NCBI RefSeq assembly: GCF_000285575.1
Contig: NZ_HE611051.1
Location: 478,058-542,057, forward strand
Source of the DNA: Clostridium senegalense JC122
GTDB lineage: Bacteria; Bacillota; Clostridia; Clostridiales; Clostridiaceae
Length of the DNA stretch: 64,000 nucleotides
Direction of reading: 5' to 3'
The translations under genes and the position numbers were made by a program. Within the stretch, counting starts at the first letter, position 1. The number at the start of each line of letters is the position of its first letter. This document shows, in pieces, positions 10,636 to 22,924 of this stretch. The notes under the pieces are model-generated. The model was not told the origin of the DNA, ran no database searches, and worked only from the letters and a program-made list of their open reading frames with translations.

Positions 10636-10679
10636 AAACTGTATAAAAATAAAATTTAAATTCTACTTTTATACAGTTT
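10636..10679. terminator. bidirectional intrinsic terminator
   Basis: Thirteen-base stem AAACTGTATAAAA/TTTTATACAGTTT between the convergent nitroreductase and ybaK-like genes. The arms themselves supply A and T tracts. Confidence 0.75.
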
Positions 10680-10682
10680 CTC

Positions 10683-11161
10683 CTAACCTTTTATCAAGTC
10701 TGCTGTTTTTGCATTTACAATTTCTATTAAATTTTTAGGTGGTATTTCTATCTGAACACCAATTTTCCCGCCACTAACTATAACATTTTCCAATGACTCT
10801 ACAGTGATATTTATAAAGGTCTTATATAGTTTTTTCATACCAATTGGAGAGCATCCCCCTCTTATGTACCCAGTATATTTATTAATATCTGTAACTTTTA
10901 TCATCTCAATCTTTTTTTCACCACAAATTTTTGATGCTTTTTTCAAATCCAATTCTTCTTTTACTGGTATAACAAAAACATATAATTCCTTACTAACCCC
11001 TTGAGCTACTAATGTTTTATATACCATGTCTTCTGACTTTCCTATTTTAGCAGCAACTGATAATCCATCTATTTTTCCATCTTTATTTTCATAGGTTATA
11101 ATATTATACTTTATATTTTTTTATCTAAAATTCTCATTGCATTTGTCTTTACCTGTGCCAT
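10683..11161 (-). pseudogene. ybaK: YbaK/EbsC family aminoacyl-tRNA deacylase, one frameshift
   Basis: Cytoplasmic trans-editing protein of the YbaK/ProX family, which hydrolyses Cys-tRNA(Pro) or related mischarged tRNAs. Reading from the ATG at 11161 gives MAQVKTNAMRILDKK, then a stop; the rest (YNIITYENKDGKIDGLSVAAKIGKSEDMVYKTLVAQG to the end) is in another frame. The break is at the T7 run 11116-11122: eight bases there restore one ORF of about 159 residues, the usual family length. The conserved GGCSPIGMKK motif and the C-terminal GGK.G.QIEI are present. A GGAGAA site precedes the start. Because the rest is well preserved I suspect a sequence error rather than true loss. Confidence 0.8.
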
Positions 11162-11804
11162 ATTTTCTCCTTTACTAATCCAATTATATATTTAATTAAT
11201 CTTTTATTTATTGTATCAAATTTTAATTTAAAGACCAAATTATAGCACATATAGGAAAATAACTTAATATTTAAGTTTTGTTATCAATTGTTATATAGAA
11301 ACAAGCTACAATTTAAATTTATTCAATACCATTAAAATATATTTTTATAAAAATAAAACTGTTACCTTAAATAACAATTTCTTTTTCTGAATTTTTTTTA
11401 TTCTATTGGATATACTAATTAACGATGTTTTCATACATCTAAACTAAAACTTATTTATTATATTTATATATTAAGGTATAAATTATACCTTATATTTTAA
11501 GAAAGTATTCCCTATAATACTCCCCAAATATTATATTATACTTTCTTCATTTTCCTCCATTTACAGAGGTTATGGTTATACTTCTGCAAATACAACTCAT
11601 AAAAAGAAGGTGTATTAAATTGGCATGCAACCATTTTAATACACCTTTTTTACTATTAAATATACTTATCAGTACTTTCACCTATTTGTAACGAATGCTT
11701 TATCGAAAAACTCTATACATATCTTCACTATGATTAAATTTTATCTTCTTGTGTCGTTACAAATCTAATTTTAATCTTTAGATTCCTATTTCTTTTCATA
11801 TACC
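11162..11804. other. intergenic region with hairpins
   Basis: 640 bp downstream of addA and upstream of the ybaK-like gene. It holds a strong hairpin at 11607-11647, a weaker inverted repeat (GAAAGTAT/ATACTTTC near 11500-11553), and a 10-base inverted repeat TTTGTAACGA/TCGTTACAAA (11685-11694 and 11754-11763). No convincing gene; two tiny ORFs are discussed under rejected items. Confidence 0.5.
11607..11647. terminator. intrinsic terminator downstream of addA
   Basis: Seventeen-base stem with one mismatch (AAGGTGTATTAAATTGG against CCATTTTAATACACCTT) and 7-base loop, followed by T-rich sequence on both strands. Confidence 0.75.
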
Positions 11805-14800
11805 TTACTTAACTTCTTCACTTTTATCTATGGAAAATAAATATAAATATTTTTTTATAACCGGCTTTCCTATTCCTTTTTCTAAAGCTCTACTATAATA
11901 ATCTAATTGCATTTTATATTTTTCTTTTATAGACTGAATTCCATTTTCATTGTTCATTGATATATAATCCGTTTTATAATCAAATAGAATAATTTTATTA
12001 TTTTTTTCAAAATACCCATCTATTATTCCTTGAATTTTTATAAACTCATTATCATACACATCTTCTTCTAATTCCTTATAAACTTCTTTAGCTCTTACTT
12101 CTATGCTAAATGGTACTTCCCTATTTAAGGTTCCTTCTTTATAAGCTTCTATTATTTTTTTCCCCAAATCATCATTTAAGAAGTTAATTATTTTACTTAT
12201 TTTAATAACTTTTTCTTGTTCTTCCGTTATTAGTTCATTTTCAACCATCTGTTTTATTTGCCTTCTTATTCCAGCCTCACTACAATCCTGTGAAAAATCT
12301 AATCTTTGCATAACAGCATGAACAGCAGTACCTTTTTCTGCTGGTGTTAAAATTTTCTTTTCTTCTAAAAATTTAGGTCTTTTAACTATTGATGGCACAT
12401 AGTTTCCTGTATACTCCATTTCTTCTTCTTGATTATTCTGCCTCTTTAACTCGGATACAGTAAAATTAGTTTCCATAGTTGTAGACTTCTCATATTTATA
12501 TTTATAATCTAATCTATTTAAAACTTTATTTTGTATTGTGTCATCATGAATCTCATAAATTCTATTTAATATTTCTTCTATATCCTTGTTATTAACTATT
12601 TTATCTTCATATTCTATAAGGTCTTTATAACTAATAAGTTTGACATTCCACTTAGAATTATCTTTAATTGTAGGAATTTTATTATTTTTTAATAAAAAGA
12701 CGCCATCCTCATGTCTAATTATACAAGGCATAATCCAATCTAAATAATTATTAGCTCTTATTAAATATCCTTGCAAAATTTTCCCCTCACTATTTTTAGC
12801 TATACTTCTCCATCTCTCTATAGATTTTTCAAAAGACTTAACACTTCCTGAAATTATTAATTTTTCTTTAGCCCTTGTAAAAGCAACATAAAGTATTCTC
12901 ATTTCTTCTGATAAATTTTCTTTCTTAATTTTATTCTTAATTATATCCTTAATTATAGGACTATATGAAATTCTTCTTTTAAAATCTATAACTTCGGGTC
13001 CAAAACCTAACTCATGATGAAATAATATTTTTTTCTTTATATCCATAGTATTAAATTGTTTTCCCATAGCACTTAAAAATACAACTGGGAATTCAAGCCC
13101 TTTACTTTTATGAATGCTCATTATTCTTACTACATTTTCATTTTCACCTATAGTCTTAGCTGAGCCTAAATCACCACTAGTACTCTTAACTTTATCTATA
13201 AACTTTATAAAGTTAAATAAGCCTTTATAACTTGTTTTATCATATTGTTTTGCCCTTTGAAATAGCATTCTTAAGTTTGCCTGCCTCTTTTCTCCAGTAG
13301 GCATCGCCCCTACATAACCATAATAACCTGTTTCCATATATAAATTCCAAATTAATTCATCAATAGGAACTATAAGTGATTTCTTTCTCCATATATCCAA
13401 TTTGTCTAAAAATCCAGATATTTTTTTTGTTAATTCTGTATGTTCTAATTCAATATAATTTTTTAGTGCATCATAAATATCTGTTTCTGGACTATTCAAT
13501 CTAACATTTACTATATCTTCTGAGGAAAAACCACCTATTGGCGAACGTAAAACCGCTAATAGTGGAATATCCTGCTTAGGATTATCTATAATTTCAAGTA
13601 AACTTATCATAGTTTTTATCTCTAGAGTGTTAAAATAACCATCATTTGCATCTGTATAAACAGGTATACCTATTTTTTTAAGTTCTTCTGAAAATATAGG
13701 TGCATAACTTGAGGTAGCTCTTAGTAAAACAACTATATCCTTATATTGTGGAATTCTGTATTCTTTTAAATTTTTATCAAAAACTTTAAAGTTGTTTTTT
13801 CCTTCTATAAATTCCTTTATTTTTTGTCCTACTGCTCTGGCTTCTAACTCTATAGTAGATATTTCTTCCTCTTCAACATCACCATTCTCTTCTAATATAT
13901 TTTCATTTTCAAAAAGCATAACTTCTACAGGTCCACCACAAACACCATCTTCTAACTCCTCATAATCAGCACCTAAATTTAAAGACTCCTCTTCTGTGTA
14001 GTCTAATTCTCCTAACTGTTCACTCATTATATTTTTAAATATATAATTTACAGCATTTATTACTTCTTCTCTACTCCTAAAATTTTTATATAGTTTTACT
14101 AATCGTTCCTTTGCTCCTTCTAATTCACTATAAGTATTTTTCTTTTCAAGAAACAATTCTGGTTTTGCCATTCTAAACCTATAAATACTTTGCTTTACAT
14201 CACCAACCATGAATATATTATTTTCACCAATGTCTCCTTTAGAAATCATAGTAAGTATATACTCTTGCACATAATTTGAATCTTGATATTCATCAATTAA
14301 AATTTCGTCATATTTTTCTCTTAATTCCATAGCTATCTTAGATGGTTTTATATTACTTTCTTCATCTATATTTGTTAAAATTTCTAATGCAAAGTGTTCA
14401 AAATCATTAAAATCTATTATTCCCTTTTCTTTCTTTTTTGCCTGATATGTTTTAGATAAATTAATTACTAACTCACATAGCTTTTTCATAAGTGGATATA
14501 AATATTTAATATCCTCCCTGCAATAATTAGAAGTTGCTTTATTTATAATAGTTGTTAATTCTAAAATCTTCTTTTTATTTGTTTCTCTTATATTTTTTAC
14601 TTCTTCCTGAGAAACCTTATTTTCACAGTTTTTAATAGAAGGCATTCTTACAAATTTTATATTATTTATTATGTTTTTTAAACTTTCTAAGGAATGCCTG
14701 TTTTTATATAACTCTCTAAAGTATGAGTACTCATTACTTATAACCTTATAATACTTTTCTAAATATTCATCTTCTTCTACTATATTTTTTGCTATTTTCA

Positions 14801-15500
14801 TAGATTTAGTTAAACTCTCTAATTCAATTCCTATGTCATTAATTAATGCTTTACCAATAGATGAATCTTCTATTTTAAATTCTTCTCCAATATTAAACAT
14901 TTCACTTTTTTCCTGTAGCCATTGCTTAGGATATGGTGTACTCATAGAAAATCTATATAAATCTAAAACCATATTAAATAGATTTAAATCATTCTTATTA
15001 TTACAATAACATTCTATAAGCTCTAAAAATATTTCATCATTATCTTCATACATTTTTTCAAAAACTTCTTCTAATGATTCTTGCTTTAAAAGTTCTGTTT
15101 CTGTCTCATCGGCAACTCTAAAACTAGGGTCTAAATCTATCATATGAAAATTTCTTTTAATTACCTCAAGACAAAAGGAGTGTATAGTCATAATACTAGC
15201 TTTATTTAAAAGCGTTAATTGCCTTTGAAGATGTTTTGATGTAGGTCTACTAGCAATTTCTTTTGAAATAGCATCACCTATTCTCTCTCTCATTTCTGAT
15301 GCTGCTGCATTAGTAAATGTAACTACTAATAGTTTATCTATATCAATTAAATTGTCCTTATCTGTTATCATATTTATTATTCTCTGAACTAAAACTGCTG
15401 TTTTTCCTGAACCTGCAGCGGCTGCAACAAGTAAGTTAGCATTTCTTGTATCTATTGCCCACTGTTGCTCCTTTGTAAATTTCACTTTATTATCACTCAT
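11805..15500 (-). CDS. addA: ATP-dependent helicase/nuclease subunit A
   Basis: AddA, the UvrD-like helicase-nuclease subunit of the AddAB complex, which processes double-strand breaks for RecA repair. 1231 residues, full family length (about 1200-1250). Helicase motifs: Walker A AAAAGSGKT near residue 30, motif Ia VVTFTNAAASEM, motif II LIDEYQDSN near 400, motif III GDVKQSIYRFR, motif V VRIMSIHKSKGLEFPVVF near 790 and motif VI RILYVAFTRAKEKL. The C-terminal RecB-family nuclease has GTAVHAVMQ, IQGIIDGYF and FDYKTDY, whose Asp and Lys are catalytic. The start at 15500 overlaps the end of addB by eight bases, which indicates translational coupling in an addB-addA operon. Confidence 0.95.
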   Translation of the reverse strand: MSDNKVKFTKEQQWAIDTRNANLLVAAAAGSGKTAVLVQRIINMITDKDNLIDIDKLLVVTFTNAAASEMRERIGDAISKEIASRPTSKHLQRQLTLLNKASIMTIHSFCLEVIKRNFHMIDLDPSFRVADETETELLKQESLEEVFEKMYEDNDEIFLELIECYCNNKNDLNLFNMVLDLYRFSMSTPYPKQWLQEKSEMFNIGEEFKIEDSSIGKALINDIGIELESLTKSMKIAKNIVEEDEYLEKYYKVISNEYSYFRELYKNRHSLESLKNIINNIKFVRMPSIKNCENKVSQEEVKNIRETNKKKILELTTIINKATSNYCREDIKYLYPLMKKLCELVINLSKTYQAKKKEKGIIDFNDFEHFALEILTNIDEESNIKPSKIAMELREKYDEILIDEYQDSNYVQEYILTMISKGDIGENNIFMVGDVKQSIYRFRMAKPELFLEKKNTYSELEGAKERLVKLYKNFRSREEVINAVNYIFKNIMSEQLGELDYTEEESLNLGADYEELEDGVCGGPVEVMLFENENILEENGDVEEEEISTIELEARAVGQKIKEFIEGKNNFKVFDKNLKEYRIPQYKDIVVLLRATSSYAPIFSEELKKIGIPVYTDANDGYFNTLEIKTMISLLEIIDNPKQDIPLLAVLRSPIGGFSSEDIVNVRLNSPETDIYDALKNYIELEHTELTKKISGFLDKLDIWRKKSLIVPIDELIWNLYMETGYYGYVGAMPTGEKRQANLRMLFQRAKQYDKTSYKGLFNFIKFIDKVKSTSGDLGSAKTIGENENVVRIMSIHKSKGLEFPVVFLSAMGKQFNTMDIKKKILFHHELGFGPEVIDFKRRISYSPIIKDIIKNKIKKENLSEEMRILYVAFTRAKEKLIISGSVKSFEKSIERWRSIAKNSEGKILQGYLIRANNYLDWIMPCIIRHEDGVFLLKNNKIPTIKDNSKWNVKLISYKDLIEYEDKIVNNKDIEEILNRIYEIHDDTIQNKVLNRLDYKYKYEKSTTMETNFTVSELKRQNNQEEEMEYTGNYVPSIVKRPKFLEEKKILTPAEKGTAVHAVMQRLDFSQDCSEAGIRRQIKQMVENELITEEQEKVIKISKIINFLNDDLGKKIIEAYKEGTLNREVPFSIEVRAKEVYKELEEDVYDNEFIKIQGIIDGYFEKNNKIILFDYKTDYISMNNENGIQSIKEKYKMQLDYYSRALEKGIGKPVIKKYLYLFSIDKSEEVK

Positions 15501-18500
15501 TTACTTCTTCACCACATTCCAATATTTTTAATATTTCTTTATCCTTTTTTCCCTTAATACTTCTATATTTATTTTCCTCGAAGGATAAATCAAATTGACA
15601 TATAGCTGATAACTCACAATATTCACAAGGATCATCATCTTCAATTTTACATGGATTAATACTAATATCACCACTTAACATATCTTCACAAAAACCTATT
15701 AGTTCTTTACGAACATGCTTTCTAAGCACGTTAAACCCATCATAAGATATCACACTAGAATCAGCTGTAAATTCACCATCTTTTTTTAATCCAACAGGTA
15801 TTATACTAGATTTATTTCCATTATCTAATGTTTCATCCATTTCCCTTAAAATTTCTACATCTCTAATTAAAAGCCCCTTCATCTTTAGCTCTTTTAATAT
15901 ACTGCTTTCTACTTCCTCATCAGACATATTTTCATCCACACTTATTATTGGATCATCTATTTTAAAATATAAAACTCCTGCTGGATTAGATTTTTCTCCT
16001 ACGTTTAATTTTCTATTCAAAATTGCATCCAAGTAAGTTAATAGTTGAATCTGTAATCCATAATATACATCACTTAATTTGAATTTTTTTGACCCTGATT
16101 TATAATCTATAATTCTATAATATACTTGATTACCAGAAATCAATTTATCTATCCTATCTATTCTTCCTATTAGTTTTACAACTTCTCCATTTGAAAGTTC
16201 TATTTCTATTGGAGGATATTCACTATTCGTTGTCCCAAATCCAATTTCATATCCTTCTGGTTCAAATTCTCCTAAATTAATTTGATTCATGATAGTTATT
16301 ACTGCTCTTATTAAAACTCTTTTCAGTCTTTCACTTATATATTTATATCTAAAGGAGCTATTTAATATAAAACTTCTATCTTCACTCATTATAATATTTA
16401 CTATAGACTCCACTTTACGCTCACAATATTCACTATCAATATCCTGCCACGTCAATCCTTCTTTCTTCATATTTTTAGAAAAACTATCTAAAACATTATG
16501 CATGAAACTTCCCAAATCTGGTGCTGAAAATCCGTAAACTTTTCTTTCTTTTGCTTTTAAACCATATTGTATAAAATAAGCAAAAGGGCACCTAGCATAT
16601 TTTTCTATTTTAGATACAGTAAAATAATTTCCACCATCATAAAGTTCTTTTGCTTTTTCATCACTTATAGCATCTACAATATTTTTATAGGAGAATCCAT
16701 TAAAGATAGTTTTAGCTTTTTCACTATAATCTTTATTTTCTATAAAATATTTATATACCTCACCCCATACTGGCGATATTTCTTCCGTTTCTATATAATG
16801 TCTTATTTTCATAATAAGATTATTAAAAGTTGGAATATGTGAATTAACATCGTCTAACTCATCTATATTCATATCTTTTACTATGTCACTTTCTTCCTTC
16901 ACTTTTTTAAGAATGCCTTTTATTCTAGATATTATTATAGATTGCCTAAGAGCCTTTCCTTCAAAATCTGCAACTGGATAACTTAAAGTAAGTTTTTCAC
17001 TTGGAAGTGTTAGTGCAGTGTATATTAAAAATTGTTCCTCAAACATTAAAGTCTGTGTGTCACTTGACAACTTTACACCATTAGTTTCAAAAACTTTTTT
17101 ATCTAAATCATTAAATATACCATCATCTATTGTAGCTTTTGGAAAAACTCCATCGTTAACACCAACAATATAAAGTGCTTTAATATCTTGAGCTCTTATA
17201 CGTTGTATATCTCCTATTGTAACTTGATCTAATGCTGGGGGAATTATCCCCATCTCGTGATAAGAAATAGCCATATTAAATAATGATACAAATTGCTTTA
17301 ATGCTATTTTTTCTTCCCCTAAAACTTTAACTAATTCATCTAAAATTTCCATGAGTAAATTCCATATAGAACTATACTCCCTTGCATCATTCAACTGTTC
17401 TTTTTCTTTTAAGTCTTCAATTTTTATATTTATCTTATTTCCTAAATCCAATTCTTCTAAAAATGCAAACAATGCTTTACACATACTTGCAATTTTATTT
17501 TCCTTCTTTAAACTTTTTTCAAATTAAGAATTGGTTCTAAAAATTTATCTTTTATAATTTTAGGTTTTTCTTCTTTCCAATAATATTCATCTAAATATTT
17601 TTTTCACCTGTTATACCATAGGCTATAACGTAATTTTCTAATATATCCACATCTTCCATATCAATATCAATAAACTCACTTTTTAGATATCTAAAAACAC
17701 TTTCATATGAAAAATTTTTCAATATAATTTCTAGTGCAGATTTAACCATAATCACTATTGGATTACTTTCTACATCTTTTTTCATATCTAAAAAGTATGG
17801 AATCTTATACTCTGAAAAAATAGCTTTTATTATATCCTCATAACTATCCAAATTACGAGTAATAACTGCTATATCTTTAAATCTATAATTTTCATCTCTA
17901 CATAATCTTAATATTTCTTTTGCTACATATTGTATTTCTGAATAAGTATTTAACCCTTTAAATATTTTTATATCATTTATTTCTTTTTCATAGGGTTTAG
18001 TAGCAATATTAAAATAGTTTTTTTCTATATAGCTTAATTCATCACTATTTATAAATCTATAATTATTTTCATTTTTAGGATTTCCCTTTAATATAATTGG
18101 TTTTTCATAGGATATATTATTTTCTGCCGCTATCTTTAAGATTTTATTTTCTGTATAAAAAACAGGATAAAATGCATCTGTTATATCAAAATCATCTTCT
18201 TTTTTTAAAATACTACTTCCCTTATATGGTAATGTTATATTTACTCTCTTACATATTTTAAAAAGTTTTTCTATAATATTATATTGTTGAGGTGTAAAAC
18301 CATAAAATTCATCAATCCAAATCTCAGCACCACTTAAAAATCTACTTTTTAAAATTTTTCATTTAAAAAATCTAAAGTATCTGCTGGATCAAAAGTATCT
18401 TTTCCTAAAGCTGAATTATACTTTTCATAAATTAATGATGTATCAAATATTTTGTCTGATAAAAGTGAGTTTTCATCTATAACATTTTTCATTTCATTAA

Positions 18501-18914
18501 TATCTTCAACAGTTACATTATATGTTTTAAATTCATTAATCATTGATATAATATTATCTACAAAACCACTCTGTTTTGCTGATAATGAAAATACCTTAAG
18601 CTCATCTTTTGATTCTTGAAGTATTTTATCAACTATTATTGCTTTTCCAGTATTACTTAAATTTTTATGTGTAATACCTCCTACTTCATTAAAAATAATA
18701 TGAGCTAGCCTTTTAAAACTAAAGCTGTATACATTATTGACCCCTAAACAACCTAATCTTTCTAATAACATTTTTTCTGACTTAAAAGACAATTGCTCTG
18801 GAATTAATAATATTAAAGGACCATTTTCACCTTTTTCTTTTTATTTTCAATTTCCTCTATACATCTATAACTTTTTCCGCTACCTGAACCACCAAATATA
18901 AATCTTAATGTCAT
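15493..18914 (-). pseudogene. addB: ATP-dependent nuclease subunit B, four frameshifts
   Basis: AddB, partner of AddA, an inactivated helicase with an Fe-S-stabilised nuclease domain. Starting at 18914 (MTLRFIFGGSGSGKSYRC, with a Walker A) the protein can be followed to 15493 only by shifting frame at four A/T runs: 18832-18836 (or the neighbouring run to 18842), near 18351-18359, 17598-17604 and 17514-17519; each needs one added base. Rejoined length is about 1140 residues, typical for AddB. The C-terminus is intact: RCPFAYFIQYG near residue 770, GRIDRID, IIDYKSGSK (nuclease) and CEYCELSAICQF, which with the first cysteine forms the Fe-S cluster. The ribosome site before 18914 is weak. Since addA is intact and coupled, I favour assembly error over real decay. 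Confidence 0.85.
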
Positions 18915-19331
18915 ATCTATATTATTGTATTTATATATAATTTAAATTTTTAATAAAATAAATTATATATACAATAAAAACTCACCACCTTTAAATTAAT
19001 ATCTCTTCATTTTTTCTACTTATTATATTTAAATTATATACTATTTGCTCTAAAGTAGTCAGATGTTACTAATTAAAGTTAATACTCAAACTTTTATTAT
19101 ATATTTTTTCTTTTAGATTTAATTTTATTAAAATCCGCTTTGAAATTCATATCATTTTAAATTAAAGTTTATACATAAGTAAAATATTATTTAAATTTTA
19201 TCCACTATTTTCAATATAATTTTTATTTTTTAATAATTTTGTGATTTTTTTAAAATAAAAGAAGGAATTTCTATTTTTGTGTAGAATATTCTTTATAGTA
19301 AGGCAATTAAAAATATTTGGAGGTATATGTT
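18915..19331. other. divergent promoter region addB / ctfA
   Basis: About 400 bp of AT-rich sequence between divergently transcribed addB and ctfA. No ORF, hairpin or clear operator was recognised; promoters for both units must lie here. Confidence 0.4.
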
Positions 19332-19985
19332 ATGAACAAAATTGTTACTATTGAAGAAGCTATCTCTCATATTAAAGATGGCATGACTGTTATGATCGGT
19401 GGTTTCTTAGCAGCTGGAACTCCAGAAAAATTAGTAGATAAATTAGTTGAAAAAGGGGTTAAAGATTTAACTATAATTGCTAATGATACTGGATATCCAG
19501 ATAAAGGTATTGGAAAGTTAATAGTTAATAAACAGGCGAAAAAAACTATTGCCTCTCATATAGGTACTAATCCAGAAACTGGACGACAAATGAATGAAAA
19601 TGAAATGGACGTTCAACTTGTTCCTCAAGGAACACTTGCTGAAAGAATTAGATGTGGCGGTGCTGGTCTTGGAGGATTCCTAACTGAAACTGGAATTGGA
19701 ACTATTATAGAAGAAGGCAAAGAAAAAATTACTGTTAATGGTAAAGAATATTTACTTGAACTTCCTTTAAAAGCTGATGTAGCATTATTATTTGGATCAA
19801 AAGTAGATACAAAAGGTAACATCTATTATCATGAAGCTACTAGAAACTTTAATCCATTAATAGCAATGGCAGCTGATATTGTAATCGTTGAAGCTGAAGA
19901 ACTTGTAGAAGCTGGTGAATTAGATCCTAACATCGTTGTTACACCATCAGTTTTTGTTGATTACATTGTAAAGGGGGACAAGTAA
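19332..19985 (+). CDS. ctfA: CoA-transferase subunit alpha (acetate/acetoacetate or butyrate type)
   Basis: Alpha subunit of a family I 3-oxoacid-type CoA-transferase, moving CoA between acetate/butyrate and acetoacetyl- or acyl-CoA in clostridial fermentation. 217 residues from the ATG at 19332. The N-terminal [17 protein letters not shown] carries the CoA-transferase glycine motif and the centre the [12 protein letters not shown] motif. The frame also opens at a TTG at 19317, but that codon lies in the ribosome site TGGAGG (19318-19323), so translation should begin eight bases later at [10 protein letters not shown]. The beta subunit follows two bases after the stop, a typical co-transcribed pair. 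The exact acyl preference cannot be read from sequence. Confidence 0.9.
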   Translation: MNKIVTIEEAISHIKDGMTVMIGGFLAAGTPEKLVDKLVEKGVKDLTIIANDTGYPDKGIGKLIVNKQAKKTIASHIGTNPETGRQMNENEMDVQLVPQGTLAERIRCGGAGLGGFLTETGIGTIIEEGKEKITVNGKEYLLELPLKADVALLFGSKVDTKGNIYYHEATRNFNPLIAMAADIVIVEAEELVEAGELDPNIVVTPSVFVDYIVKGDK

Positions 19986-19987
19986 TT

Positions 19988-20647
19988 ATGGATAGAAGTA
20001 TGATGAGAGAAGTTATAGCAAAAAGAGTTGCGCAAGAACTTAAAGACGGAGATGTTGTAAATCTTGGTATAGGACTACCAACACTTGTTGCTAATTATAT
20101 TCCTGAAGGTATAGATATAACACTACAATCTGAAAACGGTTTTGTAGGAATAGGTTCTTCACCTAAAGAAGGAGAAGAAGATAAAGATTTAATAAATGCA
20201 GGCGGACAATATGTTACTGTAGTACCTGGTGCTGCATTTTTTGATAGTTCAATGTCATTCTCTATAATAAGAGGTGGACATGTTGATGCAACTATACTTG
20301 GTGCACTTGAAGTTGACCAAGAAGGAAACCTTGCTAACTGGATGATTCCTGGTAAAAAAGTACCTGGAATGGGTGGCGCTATGGATCTTGTAGTTGGAGC
20401 TAAAAAGGTTATAGTTTCGATGGAACATACTGCAAAAGGAAATCCTAAAATTTTGAAAAAATGTACATTACCATTAACAGCTGCTCACCAAGTTAACTTA
20501 ATAATAACTGAAATGGCTGTTATGGAAGTTACTAAAGAAGGTCTTGTTTTAAGAGAATTAGGACCTGAAGCTACAGTAGCTGATGTTAAAGCTGCAACAC
20601 TAGCTGACTTAATAATTCCTGACAATATAAAAAGAATGAACATATAA
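19988..20647 (+). CDS. ctfB: CoA-transferase subunit beta
   Basis: Beta subunit of the same family I CoA-transferase, 219 residues. The catalytic glutamate that forms the enzyme-CoA thioester lies in the conserved SENGFVGIG segment near residue 49. [20 protein letters not shown] and [15 protein letters not shown] are further family motifs. The start follows AAAGGGGGACAAGTAATT, which overlaps the end of ctfA. The pair would interconvert short-chain acyl-CoAs (acetate, butyrate, acetoacetate), linking amino-acid fermentation to acid formation. A terminator follows directly. Confidence 0.9.
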   Translation: MDRSMMREVIAKRVAQELKDGDVVNLGIGLPTLVANYIPEGIDITLQSENGFVGIGSSPKEGEEDKDLINAGGQYVTVVPGAAFFDSSMSFSIIRGGHVDATILGALEVDQEGNLANWMIPGKKVPGMGGAMDLVVGAKKVIVSMEHTAKGNPKILKKCTLPLTAAHQVNLIITEMAVMEVTKEGLVLRELGPEATVADVKAATLADLIIPDNIKRMNI

Positions 20648-20666
20648 TATAATTATAAAAAACAAA

Positions 20667-20697
20667 AATGAACTGCATTTTATCAGTTCATTTTTTA
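20667..20697. terminator. bidirectional intrinsic terminator
   Basis: Stem AATGAACTG/CAGTTCATT with an 8-base loop and T-rich flanks on both strands, between the convergent ctfB and feoB. Confidence 0.85.
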
Positions 20698-20713
20698 TTA
20701 CATAAAAACATAC

Positions 20714-22835
20714 TTACATAGCTATTTTATATATAGTAGTTGTTATAAAACATACTAAAAATGCCACTACTGTAGGCATAACCAAAGAAAATAAAGCCCA
20801 TTTCCTACTTCCTGTCTCTTTCTTTATTGTAAGTATTGTTGTTGCACATGGAAAATGCAATAAAGAAAATATCATAGTATTCAATAATGTCAAATAAGTC
20901 CATCCATTATTTATTAAAATATTTTTAAGCATGTCTAAACTAGTATAATCCACCATAGTTCCGTTAGCTAAATATCCCATTAAAAGTATTGGAAGAACTA
21001 TTTCATTAGCTGGTAATCCTAATAAAAATGCCATTAATATAAATCCATCTAAGCCTATTAAACTGGCTATAGGATTTAGAAAATTAGCAATATGACCTAT
21101 TATACTCATGTCACCTATAATAATATTACTAAATATATATATGAGAACACCTGCTGGCGCTGCTACTTTAATAGCTCTAACCAATACAAATATAGTTCTA
21201 TCAATTATAGAAGTATATATAACCCTCATTATTTGCGGTCTTCTATATGGTGGTAACTCTAATGTAAAAGAAGAAGGCATACCTTTTAATATAGTTTTTG
21301 ACATTATTAATGAACTTAATAATGTTATTACAACGCCTAAAATTACTAACCCTACAACTATTAATGCAGCTAATATTGAATTTGCTGTATTAGATGCAAA
21401 AGTACCTCCTACAAAAATCATTGATAATGCTATTAATGTTGGAAACCTTCCATTGCAGGGCACAAAGCAATTAGTAAGTATTGCAATTAATTTTTCTCTT
21501 GGAGAGTCAATTATTCTACAAGCTATAACTCCTGCTGCATTACATCCAAAACCCATACACATAGTTAAAACTTGTTTACCATGACAACAAGCCTTTTTAA
21601 ATGCTTTATCTAAATTAAAACAAATTCTTGGTAAATACCCACAATCCTCAAGTATAGTGAATATAGGGAAAAATATAGCCATTGGTGGTAACATTACTGC
21701 CACTACCCATGCAACTGTCTTATACATTCCTAAAACTAAAATATTAGTAAGCCAAATAGGACTATTTATATTTTCAAAAAAGTTTAATAAATGTGGTTCA
21801 AAATTATTAAACATATCAGCTAGTAACTTTGATGGATAATTAGCTCCCTGTATTGTTATCCATAAAATCATAGTTAAAAGCATAAGCATTACTGGTATTC
21901 CAAATTTTTTTGATGTTAAAATATCATCTACCTTTTGTTGTTTAAAAATTTGATTTTCATCTTTTTCTACTGTTTCTTCTGCAATATAAGAACAACTTTC
22001 ATATATTTTCAAGGCAATTTTATCCCTAATAGAAACACTTTCATCTATAATTTTTTAATTTTTTAGTATCATCATCATCATATAATAAAAAATTTTCATC
22101 AACATATTTGCGTATAGAATTTATAATTGTTTTATCTCCATCCAGTAATCTTAATGAAACCCACCTGTAATTCATATCACTATATTTTTTATATAGCAAT
22201 CCTGATATAGAATCAACTTTTCTTTCTATATCCTCACCATAATCTATTTTAAATGGAACTTTTCTTTTATATTCTCTAGTGTATACCTCTATATTTTCTT
22301 TTAAAGTATCAATTCCTTCTCCATTTCTTGCAGAAGTTACAACAACAGGAACTGATAATAATTCTTTTAATTTTTCAACATTTATTTCTATATTTTTCTT
22401 TTTAGCCTCATCAATCAAATTCAAACAAACTAAAACTTTAGGATTAAGTTCTAAAATTTGAATTAACAAGTTTAAATTTCTTTCTAAGCAAGTTGCATCT
22501 ACAACTACAATATTTAAGTCTGCCTGTCCAAAGCATATATAATCTCTAGCAACCTCTTCTTCTGATGATGTAGCCAATAATGAATATGTTCCTGGTAAAT
22601 CTACTAAAATATATTCATTATTTTTATAATTAAAAGTTCCTTGAGAATTTACTACTGTTTTTCCTGGCCAATTTCCTGTATGTTGATGTAATCCAGTTAG
22701 TTCATTAAAAACAGTACTTTTACCTGTATTAGGATTTCCCGCTAATGATATTATATATTGATTGCTTTTATTTTTTTCAACAATCTTAATATCTTTTAAA
22801 TTTTCTTTCTTTGTTGAATCAAAAGTTAATCCCAT
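20714..22835 (-). pseudogene. feoB: ferrous iron transporter B, one frameshift
   Basis: FeoB, the inner-membrane Fe(II) transporter with an N-terminal GTPase. The first part (start 22835) shows G1 GNPNTGKST, G3 DLPGTYSL and G4 NLIDEAKK, then the helical linker. The second part holds the membrane domain, with the family motifs LEDCGYLPRICFNLDKAF and GFGCNAAGV and paired gating cores. The join is broken at the T6 run 22051-22056: with seven bases the frame continues ...KKLKKIIDESVSIRDKIALKIYESC and gives one protein of about 707 residues, the family length. feoA lies 90 bases upstream on the same strand. Everything else is well conserved, so an assembly error is likely. Confidence 0.85.
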
Positions 22836-22924
22836 TTTTCACCTCTAAAAAATTGATTAATAAAATAAATTTATTTTTATTACTCTTTATAAATAAGCTA
22901 TCCAAGTATATTTGTATAAAACTT

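Noticed and set aside
11540..11617. Plus-strand open stretch ending ...SSIYRGYGYTSANTTHKKKVY
   Set aside because: No start codon with a ribosome site, overlaps the terminator hairpin, and no family recognised; could be a remnant but not supportable.
11734..11799. 21-codon ORF (MKRNRNLKIKIRFVTTQEDKI) right after addA on the minus strand
   Set aside because: Only a weak TAAGG ribosome site and no recognised homologue; too short to call without conservation data.
21108..21584. 158-codon ORF opposite feoB
   Set aside because: Antisense shadow of the FeoB membrane domain; composition follows the complementary strand.
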